NCBI RefSeq assembly: GCF_003627075.1
Contig: NZ_CP032630.1
Coordinates: 2,604,001-2,668,000 of the forward strand
Direction of reading: 5' to 3'
DNA: 64,000 nt
Origin: Protaetiibacter intestinalis
GTDB lineage: Bacteria > Actinomycetota > Actinomycetes > Actinomycetales > Microbacteriaceae
The notes under the pieces were generated by a model. It did no database searches. It was not told where the DNA came from and worked only from the letters and a program-made list of their open reading frames with translations. Shown piece by piece: positions 56,883 through 64,000 of this stretch; the first letter of the stretch is position 1, and each line of letters starts with the position of its first letter. The translations under genes were made by a program, and so were the position numbers.

Positions 56883-58426
56883 CCCGCGAGGGCCCCGAGC
56901 CCGAGCATCGCAACCCCCCAACCGACCCCCGCGCCGATCACGACCGCGGGGGTCGTGGCGTTCTCGAGGGGCACGTCGACGACCATGACGCCGGCCGTGT
57001 AGCGCGTCAGATCGTCGGCGATCGTGCCGTCGGGCAGGATGACGGCGCTCGCCCCCACCGTCGAGATGTTGACGACCGTGCGCCCCAGCTCGATCGCACG
57101 GATGCGGGCGATCGCGAGCTGCTGCACGCTCTCGTCGGTCTGCCCGAAGTCGGCGTTGTTGGTCTGCGCGAGCACGAGCTGCCCGCCCTCCTCGACGCCC
57201 TCGCGCATGAGCGCGTCGTCGACGATGTCGAAGCAGATGGCGAAGGCCGCGAGGATGCTTCTCCCGTCCGAGCCGACGTCCATCACGGCATCCGTCGTCC
57301 CGGGTGTGTACTCGCGCTGGATGAGGTCGATGAGCTCGGGCGCGAACTGCCGCCAGACCGCGCGGTCGGGCACGTACTCGCCGAACGGCACCGGGTGGCG
57401 CTTGTCGTAGTGGTCGACCGCCCCCTTCCCCGGCCGCCACAGCAACGAGGTGTTGAAGTACGCGTCGTCGCGGGTCGTCACCGACCAGCCGACGAGCGGG
57501 GCGCCCGCCTGCTCCGCGACGGCGTCGAAGGCGCGCGCCGCAGCGGGCACGCGCAGGGGGTCCAGATCCGATCCGCCCTCGGGCCAGACGACGAGGTCGA
57601 CATCCTGGTCGTACAGGGCGGCGCTCGCCTCGTACTGGGCGAGGAGGTTGTCACCGGTGTGCTCCGGGCGGTCGAAGTAGCCCGTCTTGCCGTTGCCCTG
57701 CACCGCACCGACCCGCAGGGTGCCGGTGCTCTCCAGCGGAAACGCCGGAAAGGCGACGAGGAGCGCCGCGAGGGCCGTCACGAGCCCCACCCGCAGCAGG
57801 GGCGCGACGCCCGCCTCCCGCACGGAGGCGATCGCGACGGCGACCAGGAACACCATGAGGAACCCGACGCCGGAGATGCCGACCCAGGCGAAGAGCGGGG
57901 CGATGGGGCTGTCCGACTGCGACTCGGCGATGCGACCCCACGCGAAGCCGCCGTACGGCCACACGCTCGAGACCGCCTCGCGTGCCGTCCACAGCCCGCC
58001 GATCACGAGCGGCACGAACAGCATCCGCCCGAGCGGTCCGCGTACGCCGCGCGGCACGATGCGCGTGGCGATCGAGATGAGCATCGTGCCGAGGCCGCAC
58101 CACAACGCCATGACGAGGCTCAGGGCGAACCACGGCACCGCCCGCACGATCCACGGCTCGTCGGGGCTCAGGAACTCGGTCATCCACGGGATGTGCACGA
58201 GGTAGAACGTGAGTCCCCACACGAGTCCGACGAGGAATCCGGCGCCCGCACGCCTGCCCTGCGCGGCCACGAGCACCATCGCCACGCCGACGAAGGCGAG
58301 CGGCCACCAGCCCCGGTCGGGGAAGGCGGCATCCGTGACCGGTCCCGCGGCGGCCGCGAGCAGCACGGCGGCCCACAGCGGCAGGAAGGGCCGCGTGCGG
58401 TCGGGTGCGGGCACGGCTGCGGACAT
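56831..58426 (-). CDS. lnt: Apolipoprotein N-acyltransferase
   Basis: A 531-residue membrane enzyme adding the third acyl chain to lipoproteins. About eight hydrophobic helices are arranged as an N-terminal membrane domain (residues 15-215) followed by a nitrilase-like catalytic domain. The triad is visible as Glu in VVWPEGG, Lys in HYDKRHPVPFGEYVP and Cys in AICFDIV. A final hydrophobic helix (about 490-520) ends in a basic ASPRRARR tail encoded opposite the end of rbpA (52-bp convergent overlap). The TAGGCT -10 is nine bases before the ATG. Its substrates would include the sugar-binding lipoprotein of this window. Confidence 0.94.
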   Translation of the reverse strand: MSAAVPAPDRTRPFLPLWAAVLLAAAAGPVTDAAFPDRGWWPLAFVGVAMVLVAAQGRRAGAGFLVGLVWGLTFYLVHIPWMTEFLSPDEPWIVRAVPWFALSLVMALWCGLGTMLISIATRIVPRGVRGPLGRMLFVPLVIGGLWTAREAVSSVWPYGGFAWGRIAESQSDSPIAPLFAWVGISGVGFLMVFLVAVAIASVREAGVAPLLRVGLVTALAALLVAFPAFPLESTGTLRVGAVQGNGKTGYFDRPEHTGDNLLAQYEASAALYDQDVDLVVWPEGGSDLDPLRVPAAARAFDAVAEQAGAPLVGWSVTTRDDAYFNTSLLWRPGKGAVDHYDKRHPVPFGEYVPDRAVWRQFAPELIDLIQREYTPGTTDAVMDVGSDGRSILAAFAICFDIVDDALMREGVEEGGQLVLAQTNNADFGQTDESVQQLAIARIRAIELGRTVVNISTVGASAVILPDGTIADDLTRYTAGVMVVDVPLENATTPAVVIGAGVGWGVAMLGLGALAGQALFGFFAASPRRARR

Positions 58427-58435
58427 CGGAGGATC

Positions 58436-58441
58436 AGCCTA
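58436..58441 (-). promoter_or_regulatory. Possible -10 element of lnt
   Basis: TAGGCT on the minus strand, nine bases before the lnt ATG. This is slightly longer than the 6-8 base spacing of the other leaderless candidates. Confidence 0.4.
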
Positions 58442-58459
58442 CGGCGCGGATGCTGGGGG

Positions 58460-60901
58460 TCAGCCGACGGAGCTGTAGGCGACGATGCCGCGCCGCACGC
58501 CGTCGATCGCGGTGCGCGCGGTGCGGCCGAGCTCGCCGTCGGCGACGATCGAGAGCTGGTCGAGCAGGTCGATGACCTGCTTCATCCAGCGCACGAAGTC
58601 GCCCGCGGCGAGGTCGGTGTCGCGCAGCACGTGGTCGAGCCGGCCGCCCTGCGCCCAGCGATGGGTCGCCGTCGCGAGAGCGGCCGACAGCGGCCCCGTC
58701 TCGGGGAGGCGGCGATCCTCCTCGAGGGTGCTGAGTTCGCTCCAGCGCCGCTCGGTCGCCTCGAAGAGCTCCCGGAACCTGCCGCGCGGGAACTCGCGCA
58801 CGATGCCGGCATCCTCGCGCCGCGGCTCGTAGACGAGCGCGCTCGCGAGGGCGGCGAGCGTGGGGGCGTCGGCCCCCTCCCACACGCCCGTGCGCAGGCA
58901 CTCCGCCACGAGCAGGTCGCGTTCGCCGTAGATCCGGCGCAGTTGACGGCCCGGTGCGCCCACGCCGAGACGGCCGTGCTCGTCGCGCTCGAGATAGCCG
59001 AGCTCGAGCAGCAGCTCGGTGATCCGGTCGAAGACCTGCGCGACCGCGCCCGTGCGGCCGCGCACCTGGTTCGCGAGGCGATCCGTGTCGCGCTTCAACC
59101 GGAACCAGCGCTCCGCCCAGCGCGCGTGCGCCTCGCGGTCGTTGCACGCGTGGCAGGGGTGCTGCTTCATGCGGCGCCGCAACTGCTCCACCTGCCGTTG
59201 TCGGCGTTCCCGCTCGGCGCGCGAGCCCTCCTGCGCGCGCGACTGCTTGCGTTCCAGGTCGCTCAGCTCGCGGCGGATGCCGGCGTACTCCGTGAAGTCG
59301 CCCAGGTGGCAGCGCATCGCCTCCGCGTAGCCGGCGAGCGACTTCTCCTGCTCGCGGATCTTGCGGGCGAGGTCGACGACCGCCCGGTCGGCCTGGAACT
59401 GCGCGAACGAGCTCTCGAGGATCTCCCGGGTGCGCTCCCGGCCGAACTGCTCGATGAGGTTGACGGCCATGTTGTAGGTGGGCCGGAAGCTCGAGTTGAG
59501 CGGGTAGCTACGGCGGGAGGCGAGCTGCGCGACCGCCTGCGGGTCGAGGCCCGCCGCCCACTGGATGACGGAGTGCCCCTCGACGTCGATCCCGCGTCGC
59601 CCGGCGCGCCCGGTCAGCTGGGTGTACTCCCCCGGCGTGATCGGCACCCGCGCCTCGCCGTTGAACTTCTCGAGCTTCTCGAGCACGACGGTGCGGGCGG
59701 GCATGTTGACGCCGAGCGCGAGGGTCTCGGTCGCGAAGACCACCTTCACGAGCTTGCGCTGGAAGAGCTCCTCGACGACCTCCTTGAAGGTCGGGATCAT
59801 CCCGGCGTGGTGGGCGGCGATGCCGCGCTCCAGGCCCTCGAGCCAGCCGAAGTAGCCGAGCACCCCGAGATCCTCGTCGCGCAGACCCGCGCAGCGCTCC
59901 TCGACGAGGTGGCGGATCTCGTCGCGCTCCCAGCGCTCGGTGAGGCGCACCTCCGAGCGCAACAGCTGCTGCACCGCCTGATCGCAGCCCACCCGGCTGA
60001 AGACGAAGAAGATCGCGGGCAGCAGGTGACGATCCTCGAGCAGTCGCACGACCTCCGGGCGGTCGATGCGGTCGCGCAGCACCTCGCCCTTGCGCTGGTG
60101 ACGCCCCGGATGCTGCCCGCGGTAGGTGCCCGCACCGCGGCCCCCCGCGATCGCGAGCCGCGCGAGTTCGGGGTTGACCCGGGGCGGGGCGTCGGGCGAC
60201 TGCGCCCCGTCGAAGAGGTCGGCGAGCTTCCCCCGCACGAGCACGTGCTGCTCGAGCGGCACGGGACGCCGCTCGGAGACGATGACGTCGGTGTCGCCGC
60301 GCACCGCCTGCAGCCAGTCGCCGAACTCCTCCGCGTTCGACACGGTGGCCGAGAGGCTCACCATCCGCACCTCCCGGGGCAGATGGATGATGACCTCCTC
60401 CCAGACGGCGCCGCGGAAGCGATCCGCCAGGTAGTGCACCTCGTCCATGACGACGTAGGCGAGGTCGGCGAGCAGCGGCGAGTCGGCGTAGAGCATGTTC
60501 CGCAGCACCTCGGTCGTCATGACGACGACGCGGGCACCCGAGTTGATGTTGGTGTCACCCGTGAGCAGCCCCACCCGCTCCGCGCCGTGCTCGGCGGCCA
60601 GCTCGGAGTACTTCTGGTTGCTGAGCGCCTTCATGGGGGTCGTGTAGAACACCTTCGCGCGGGGTCCGGCGAGCGCCAGATGCACGGCGAACTCGGCGAC
60701 GATCGTCTTGCCGGCGCCCGTCGGCGCCGCGACGAGCACGCTGCGTCCCTCCTCGAGCGAGCGGCAGGCCTCCAACTGGAAGTCGTCGAGCTCGACCGCG
60801 AGGCGTCCGCGGAACGACTCCAGCTCGGGCGTGCGCGCCCGCGCACGGAACGCCGCGTAGCGCTCGCTCGGCGAGAGCGCTGCGTCGTCGGATGCCGTCA
60901 T
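58460..60901 (-). CDS. helY: DEAD/DEAH-box helicase, HelY/Ski2-Mtr4-like
   Basis: An 813-residue superfamily 2 helicase. Motif I APTGAGKT is near residue 58, the DEAD-box motif II is VVMDEVHYL near 148, motif III is SLSATVSN near 180, and motif VI is YTQLTGRAGRRGID near 440. A long C-terminal helical region follows, with a CHAC pair near 585 (QHPCHACNDREAH). The length and order match actinobacterial HelY, probably an RNA helicase. The ATG 60901 overlaps the tatC stop (ATGA), so it is translated from the tat transcript. Confidence 0.93.
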   Translation of the reverse strand: MTASDDAALSPSERYAAFRARARTPELESFRGRLAVELDDFQLEACRSLEEGRSVLVAAPTGAGKTIVAEFAVHLALAGPRAKVFYTTPMKALSNQKYSELAAEHGAERVGLLTGDTNINSGARVVVMTTEVLRNMLYADSPLLADLAYVVMDEVHYLADRFRGAVWEEVIIHLPREVRMVSLSATVSNAEEFGDWLQAVRGDTDVIVSERRPVPLEQHVLVRGKLADLFDGAQSPDAPPRVNPELARLAIAGGRGAGTYRGQHPGRHQRKGEVLRDRIDRPEVVRLLEDRHLLPAIFFVFSRVGCDQAVQQLLRSEVRLTERWERDEIRHLVEERCAGLRDEDLGVLGYFGWLEGLERGIAAHHAGMIPTFKEVVEELFQRKLVKVVFATETLALGVNMPARTVVLEKLEKFNGEARVPITPGEYTQLTGRAGRRGIDVEGHSVIQWAAGLDPQAVAQLASRRSYPLNSSFRPTYNMAVNLIEQFGRERTREILESSFAQFQADRAVVDLARKIREQEKSLAGYAEAMRCHLGDFTEYAGIRRELSDLERKQSRAQEGSRAERERRQRQVEQLRRRMKQHPCHACNDREAHARWAERWFRLKRDTDRLANQVRGRTGAVAQVFDRITELLLELGYLERDEHGRLGVGAPGRQLRRIYGERDLLVAECLRTGVWEGADAPTLAALASALVYEPRREDAGIVREFPRGRFRELFEATERRWSELSTLEEDRRLPETGPLSAALATATHRWAQGGRLDHVLRDTDLAAGDFVRWMKQVIDLLDQLSIVADGELGRTARTAIDGVRRGIVAYSSVG

Positions 60902-61782
60902 GCGCCGCTGAGACCGGTCTCGAACGCCGCCTGCCGGCGCGCGACGGCCCGGTCGTGCCACACCGCGACCCCCACCGCGGCGAAGTACAGCAGCACCATC
61001 GGCAGCGCGAGCAGCAGCATCGAGATCGGGTCGGCGGCCGGTGTCGCCATCGCGGTGAACACGACGATGATGAGCACCGCCCAGCGCCAGCCCTTGAGGA
61101 TCGTCTTCCCCTGCAGCACCCCCGCGAAGTTCAGCAGCACGAGGAACACCGGCATGACGAAGGCGACGCCGGTGGCGAGCATGAGCTTGAGGATGAAGTC
61201 GACGTAGGTCTTGGTGTCGTAGAGCTGCGAGGCGCCCGGCGGCACGAAGGTGAACATGAACTCGACGATGCGCGGCAGCACCATCCAGCCCGCCGCGCAG
61301 CCGAGCAGGAACAGCGGCACCGCGGAGAAGAAGAAGCCGAACACATAGCGCCGCTCGCGCCCCGTGAGACCCGGCACGAAGAACGCGAACAGCTGATACA
61401 GCCAGATCGGGCTCGCGAGGATGATGCCGACGACGAGCGACACCTGCAGCTGGATGTCGAGGGCACCGGTGAGGCTCGAGAAGTTGAGGGTGATCTTCTC
61501 GGGGTCGAGGCCCAACTGGTCGGCGATGTGGAAGACGGGGCCCGAGATCGCCGCCCAGGTGCCCTGCCCGGCGAGGGCCTCGGACGCGCCCGGGACGAGC
61601 GGGTCGATGAGGTCGCCGAACCAGCTGAGGTCGTACAGCATCCAGCCGACGATCGTGCCCGCGAGCACCGCGAGCGCGCCGCGGGTGAGCCGCTTGCGCA
61701 ACTCGATGAGGTGTTCGGCGAGCGACATCCGCCGCTCGGGGTTGTTCTTGCGGGGATTCGCCCGGGCCGTGCCGCCGGCCAC
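60898..61782 (-). CDS. tatC: Sec-independent protein translocase TatC
   Basis: A 294-residue core subunit of the twin-arginine translocase with six transmembrane helices. The signature segments are NPERRMSLAEHLIELRKRL at the N-terminus (about residues 14-32), LYQLFAFFVPGLTGRERRYV near 147 and the TAMATPAADPISM loop near 240. The GTG at 61782 is preferred over ATG 61728 because the NPExRM segment that precedes it is conserved in actinobacterial TatC; it starts five bases after the tatA stop. The helicase gene overlaps its end. Confidence 0.95.
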   Translation of the reverse strand: MAGGTARANPRKNNPERRMSLAEHLIELRKRLTRGALAVLAGTIVGWMLYDLSWFGDLIDPLVPGASEALAGQGTWAAISGPVFHIADQLGLDPEKITLNFSSLTGALDIQLQVSLVVGIILASPIWLYQLFAFFVPGLTGRERRYVFGFFFSAVPLFLLGCAAGWMVLPRIVEFMFTFVPPGASQLYDTKTYVDFILKLMLATGVAFVMPVFLVLLNFAGVLQGKTILKGWRWAVLIIVVFTAMATPAADPISMLLLALPMVLLYFAAVGVAVWHDRAVARRQAAFETGLSGA

Positions 61783-61787
61783 GGCGC

Positions 61788-62024
61788 CTACGACTTGTCG
61801 GTCGGCGCGGAGTCGGCGGCCTTCGGCGCCTCGTCGGACTCCGACGTCGCGGTGCCGTCCGTCTTCGGGGCGTCCGACTTGACCTCGTTGCGGAAGATCT
61901 TGATCGACTGGCCGAGGCTCTTCGAGAGCGCCGGTAGACGCGTGGCGCCGAACAGCACCAGCACGACGAGCAGGATGATCACCCAGGTCCACGGCTGGTT
62001 CCAGAAGAGAGGGTGGATGAGCAT
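61788..62024 (-). CDS. tatA: Sec-independent protein translocase TatA
   Basis: A 78-residue single-span protein forming the Tat pore. One transmembrane helix (about residues 11-28) is followed by FGATRLPALSKSLGQSIKIF, the amphipathic helix with the conserved Phe-Gly hinge, and then a charged Ser/Asp/Lys tail. The ATG at 62024 with GAGGA upstream is chosen because earlier codons lie in the preceding gene's region. It is cotranscribed with tatC and the helicase. Confidence 0.93.
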   Translation of the reverse strand: MLIHPLFWNQPWTWVIILLVVLVLFGATRLPALSKSLGQSIKIFRNEVKSDAPKTDGTATSESDEAPKAADSAPTDKS

Positions 62025-62059
62025 GAGACACGTCCTCGTCGTTGTGTGCGGGTATCCCC

Positions 62060-62065
62060 AGTCTA
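62060..62065 (-). promoter_or_regulatory. -10 element of the tatA-tatC-helY operon
   Basis: TAGACT on the minus strand, about 35 bases before the tatA ATG. Its TAG is the stop codon of pafC, so the tat promoter is embedded in the end of the preceding gene. Confidence 0.45.
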
Positions 62066-63061
62066 CGCGTAGCGTGCTCGACCGGCCGCGGCCCACTCCG
62101 CGACCGCCCGCCGGGCCTGCTCGGGGGCGATGACGCGCACGGTCCCGGGCATCCCCGCGATGAGGCGCTTGAGGCCGTGGTAGTGCGAGACCCGCAGGGT
62201 CGTGCGGATGCGGTCGCCGACCTCGCTCGTGAGCGCCCCGTCGGGGATGTAGTCCGCGAGCAGCCCGATCACCTCGGGCGCGGCCTCGATCGTGACCACG
62301 AGATCCTCCTCCGAGGGCTCGAAGAGCGAGTCGGGCAGTCGCACCTCGGAGGCGTCGTGCTCGATCGGCGATCCGGTCACGACGAGGTCGCTCATCCGGT
62401 CGAAACGGAAGGTGCGCAGCGCCTGCCGCAGGTGGCACCAGCCGCGCAGATACCAGTCGGCGTCGATCGACTCGACGCGCAGCGGGTCGACGTCGCGCTG
62501 CTCGAGCTCCCCGCGGGAGTTCAGGTAGCCGAACCGCACGCGATGCCCCTCGGCGACCGCACGCCCCACGAGCTGCAGCAGCGCGTCGTCCGCACCGCCC
62601 GCGACGGCGAGCTGGCTCGGCTCGCTCGAGGCCCCGCGCGAGAGCTTGCCGACGAGGGTCTTGAGCGCCGCGCTGTCGGCGTTCTCCGGGAGCGCCTGCA
62701 GGTACTGCAGCCCCGCGATGAGGGCCGCCGCCTCGCGCGCCGAGAGTCGGGGGGCGTCGTCGATCGCGACGTGCTGGGTGATGGCGATCTCGTCGTCCTG
62801 CTCGAAGGCCTCCCAGTCGATGTCGAAGAGGTCCTCGTGCTGGTAGGTCGAGGTCGAGCCGGGGATGCCGCTGAGGGCGACGAGCGACACCGAGGAGCGG
62901 ATCTCGTCGTCGCTCACGCCGAAGTGGGCGGCCGCCTCCTGCACCGTCACCCGGTCGTGCTCGAGCAGCCACGGCACGAGGGCCAGCAGGAAGGCGAGCT
63001 TGTCGCGCGCCTGCGGCGGCGGGACGGAGCGCGAGGGCGCCCGGTGGCGGCGGTCAGCCAT
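62063..63061 (-). CDS. pafC: WYL-domain transcriptional regulator PafC
   Basis: A 332-residue regulator with an N-terminal winged helix (about residues 20-70, VTVQEAAAHFGVSDDEIRSS) and a WYL domain (about 150-235, RVRFGYLNSRGELEQRDVDP and ADWYLRGWCHL). It is one half of the PafBC complex that activates the LexA-independent mycobacterial-type DNA-damage response. The ATG 63061 overlaps the end of pafB by eight bases, the standard arrangement. The tat genes downstream are the usual neighbours. Confidence 0.92.
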   Translation of the reverse strand: MADRRHRAPSRSVPPPQARDKLAFLLALVPWLLEHDRVTVQEAAAHFGVSDDEIRSSVSLVALSGIPGSTSTYQHEDLFDIDWEAFEQDDEIAITQHVAIDDAPRLSAREAAALIAGLQYLQALPENADSAALKTLVGKLSRGASSEPSQLAVAGGADDALLQLVGRAVAEGHRVRFGYLNSRGELEQRDVDPLRVESIDADWYLRGWCHLRQALRTFRFDRMSDLVVTGSPIEHDASEVRLPDSLFEPSEEDLVVTIEAAPEVIGLLADYIPDGALTSEVGDRIRTTLRVSHYHGLKRLIAGMPGTVRVIAPEQARRAVAEWAAAGRARYA

Positions 63062-64000
63062 GGTCGTCCACCGTCCGTTCGAGGCGTTCCACGACCGCGT
63101 CGCGGAGCTCCGGGGGCGTGAGCACGAGCACCTCGGGCCCGAAGCCCGCCAGCTCGTCGGCGAGGATCGCGAGATCCACGTAGTGCACGCGCAGGATGCC
63201 GGGGGCGGTCTCCGCGGAGCCGCGGCGGTGCGCGAGCCGGCGCGCCGCATCCGAACCCGCGCGCACCTCGATCTCGGCGGTGCCGCGCTCCCACAGGGCC
63301 TCGAGCTCGGCGAGGGCGCGGGCCTTGTGGTCGCCGGGGCGCTCGGGCGCGGGCTTGCCCGCGGTGACCTTGCCGACGATGCGGCGCAGCAGGAAGGTCT
63401 TCCCCTCCCCCGTCGCGAGCTCCTCCGCGGTCAGGTGCCAGCGTCCGTCGTACTGCACGAGGGCGAGCGGGATCACCTCGCGGGTGCGGGCCCGCGACTC
63501 CCCGGGCTTCAGGTAGTCGAAACGCACGAGCTGCCGCCGGTCGATCGCCTGGGTGAGCGGCTCGAACGCCGCATCCCGCAGCCGCAGCCGCGGCGCGTAG
63601 CCGAGCACGGGCTCGTCCGCCGCGATGCCGAGCGCGCGCAGCTTGACGAGCGCGCGCCGCGACTCGGCGCTCAGCGAGCCCTCGCGCCACACCATGCCGG
63701 CGAGGTTGAGCAGCGCGACCTCCTCGGCCGAGAACCGCACGTCGGCGGGCAGGTCGTAGGCGCCCTTGGGGATGCGGTAGCGCAGGTTGTGGTTGTCGCC
63801 CGGCTCGCCGAGCGGCTCGATCGTCTCGAGCGGCACCCCGAGCTCGCGGATGTCGTCCTTGTCGCGCTCGAACTGGCGCTCGAGGTTGGCGTTGTCGCCG
63901 CCCGGCGCGTAGCGCTGCGCGTAGCCGCGCACGCTCGAGAGGATCTCCGCCTTGGTGAGGCCGGGCTCCGTGGCGACGAGCGCCAGCACGAGGCTGAACA
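63054..64000 (-). CDS. pafB: WYL-domain transcriptional regulator PafB (5' end outside window)
   Basis: The last ~315 residues are visible; the frame runs out of the window at 64000 with FSLVLALVATEPGLTKAEIL, the usual early segment of PafB, so perhaps 10-20 residues are missing. A winged-helix N-terminus is followed by a WYL domain (RQLVRFDYLKPGESRARTRE, then YDGRWHLTAEEL). It partners with PafC in DNA-damage gene activation. A GTG near 63989 falls inside the conserved region and is not the true start. Confidence 0.9.
   Translation of the reverse strand, partial: FSLVLALVATEPGLTKAEILSSVRGYAQRYAPGGDNANLERQFERDKDDIRELGVPLETIEPLGEPGDNHNLRYRIPKGAYDLPADVRFSAEEVALLNLAGMVWREGSLSAESRRALVKLRALGIAADEPVLGYAPRLRLRDAAFEPLTQAIDRRQLVRFDYLKPGESRARTREVIPLALVQYDGRWHLTAEELATGEGKTFLLRRIVGKVTAGKPAPERPGDHKARALAELEALWERGTAEIEVRAGSDAARRLAHRRGSAETAPGILRVHYVDLAILADELAGFGPEVLVLTPPELRDAVVERLERTVDDHG

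Noticed and set aside
57395..61207. 1270-codon plus-strand ORF opposite lnt, helY and tatC
   Set aside because: It crosses three convincingly coded minus-strand genes. The composition is typical of an antisense frame (Arg, His, Glu-rich) and no start or Shine-Dalgarno supports it.

Overview
The window is a gene-dense, very high-GC stretch of actinobacterial chromosome. The best fit is the family Microbacteriaceae. Pointers are RbpA, a homodimeric-type AceE next to a dissociated type II fatty acid synthase with a FasR-like PucR-family regulator, the glnA2-glnE pair plus a separate glnA1, DUF3145, polyphosphate glucokinase, PafB/PafC WYL regulators, an actinobacterial exonuclease/polymerase protein, class A RNase P RNA and a GlnR-type operator. 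No insertion sequence, integrase, prophage, CRISPR array or origin was seen. The content is mostly core metabolism and housekeeping, with a few accessory islands.

Layout. 1-5506: end of a regulator, aldehyde dehydrogenase and its DUF779 partner, a 151-bp array of inverted repeats, an exonuclease/polymerase, DUF3145 and a 53-residue small protein. 5520-13073 (minus strand): aceE, fasR, fabD, fabH, acpP and fabF, coupling pyruvate oxidation to fatty acid synthesis. 13195-19883: AhpE-like peroxiredoxin, a membrane protein, tRNA-Val(UAC) running directly into an EamA transporter, an NCS1-type permease with a 480-residue Pro/Glu-rich tail, a Nif3-like protein and a coiled-coil protein with a degenerate zinc ribbon. 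19917-22545: rnpB, cspA, ppgK, map and a 55-residue protein. 22592-32341: DUF72, panB, a YhhN-family protein, gdhA, nadE, glnA2 and glnE. 32763-37052: a three-gene exopolysaccharide island (hyaluronan/cellulose synthase-like glycosyltransferase, anchored GH26-like hydrolase, UDP-glucose dehydrogenase). 37089-38024: an isolated PD-(D/E)XK-like protein with less GC-biased codons. 38177-39723: glnA1 under a four-half-site GlnR box. 40192-45860 (minus strand): ROK regulator, lipoprotein, ABC ATPase, permease and FMN-dependent hydroxyacid dehydrogenase. 45931-55560: YpeA acetyltransferase, a second 151-bp repeat array, argG, alditol oxidase, LCP protein, NUDIX, SDR, NfeD and SPFH proteins. 55541-64000: glycerophosphodiesterase, rbpA, lnt, a HelY-like helicase, tatC, tatA, pafC and pafB (cut by the window end).

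Nitrogen assimilation is the most complete circuit visible: gdhA, glnA2, glnE (the adenylyltransferase) and glnA1, which has both the adenylylation tyrosine and a GlnR operator. Fatty acid synthesis is the second.

Many genes show a TANNNT -10 hexamer (often TAGRCT or TAGGCT) only 6-8 nt before the start codon, with no room for a Shine-Dalgarno leader. This implies frequent leaderless transcripts. All assignments come from reading motifs and context; no database search was run.
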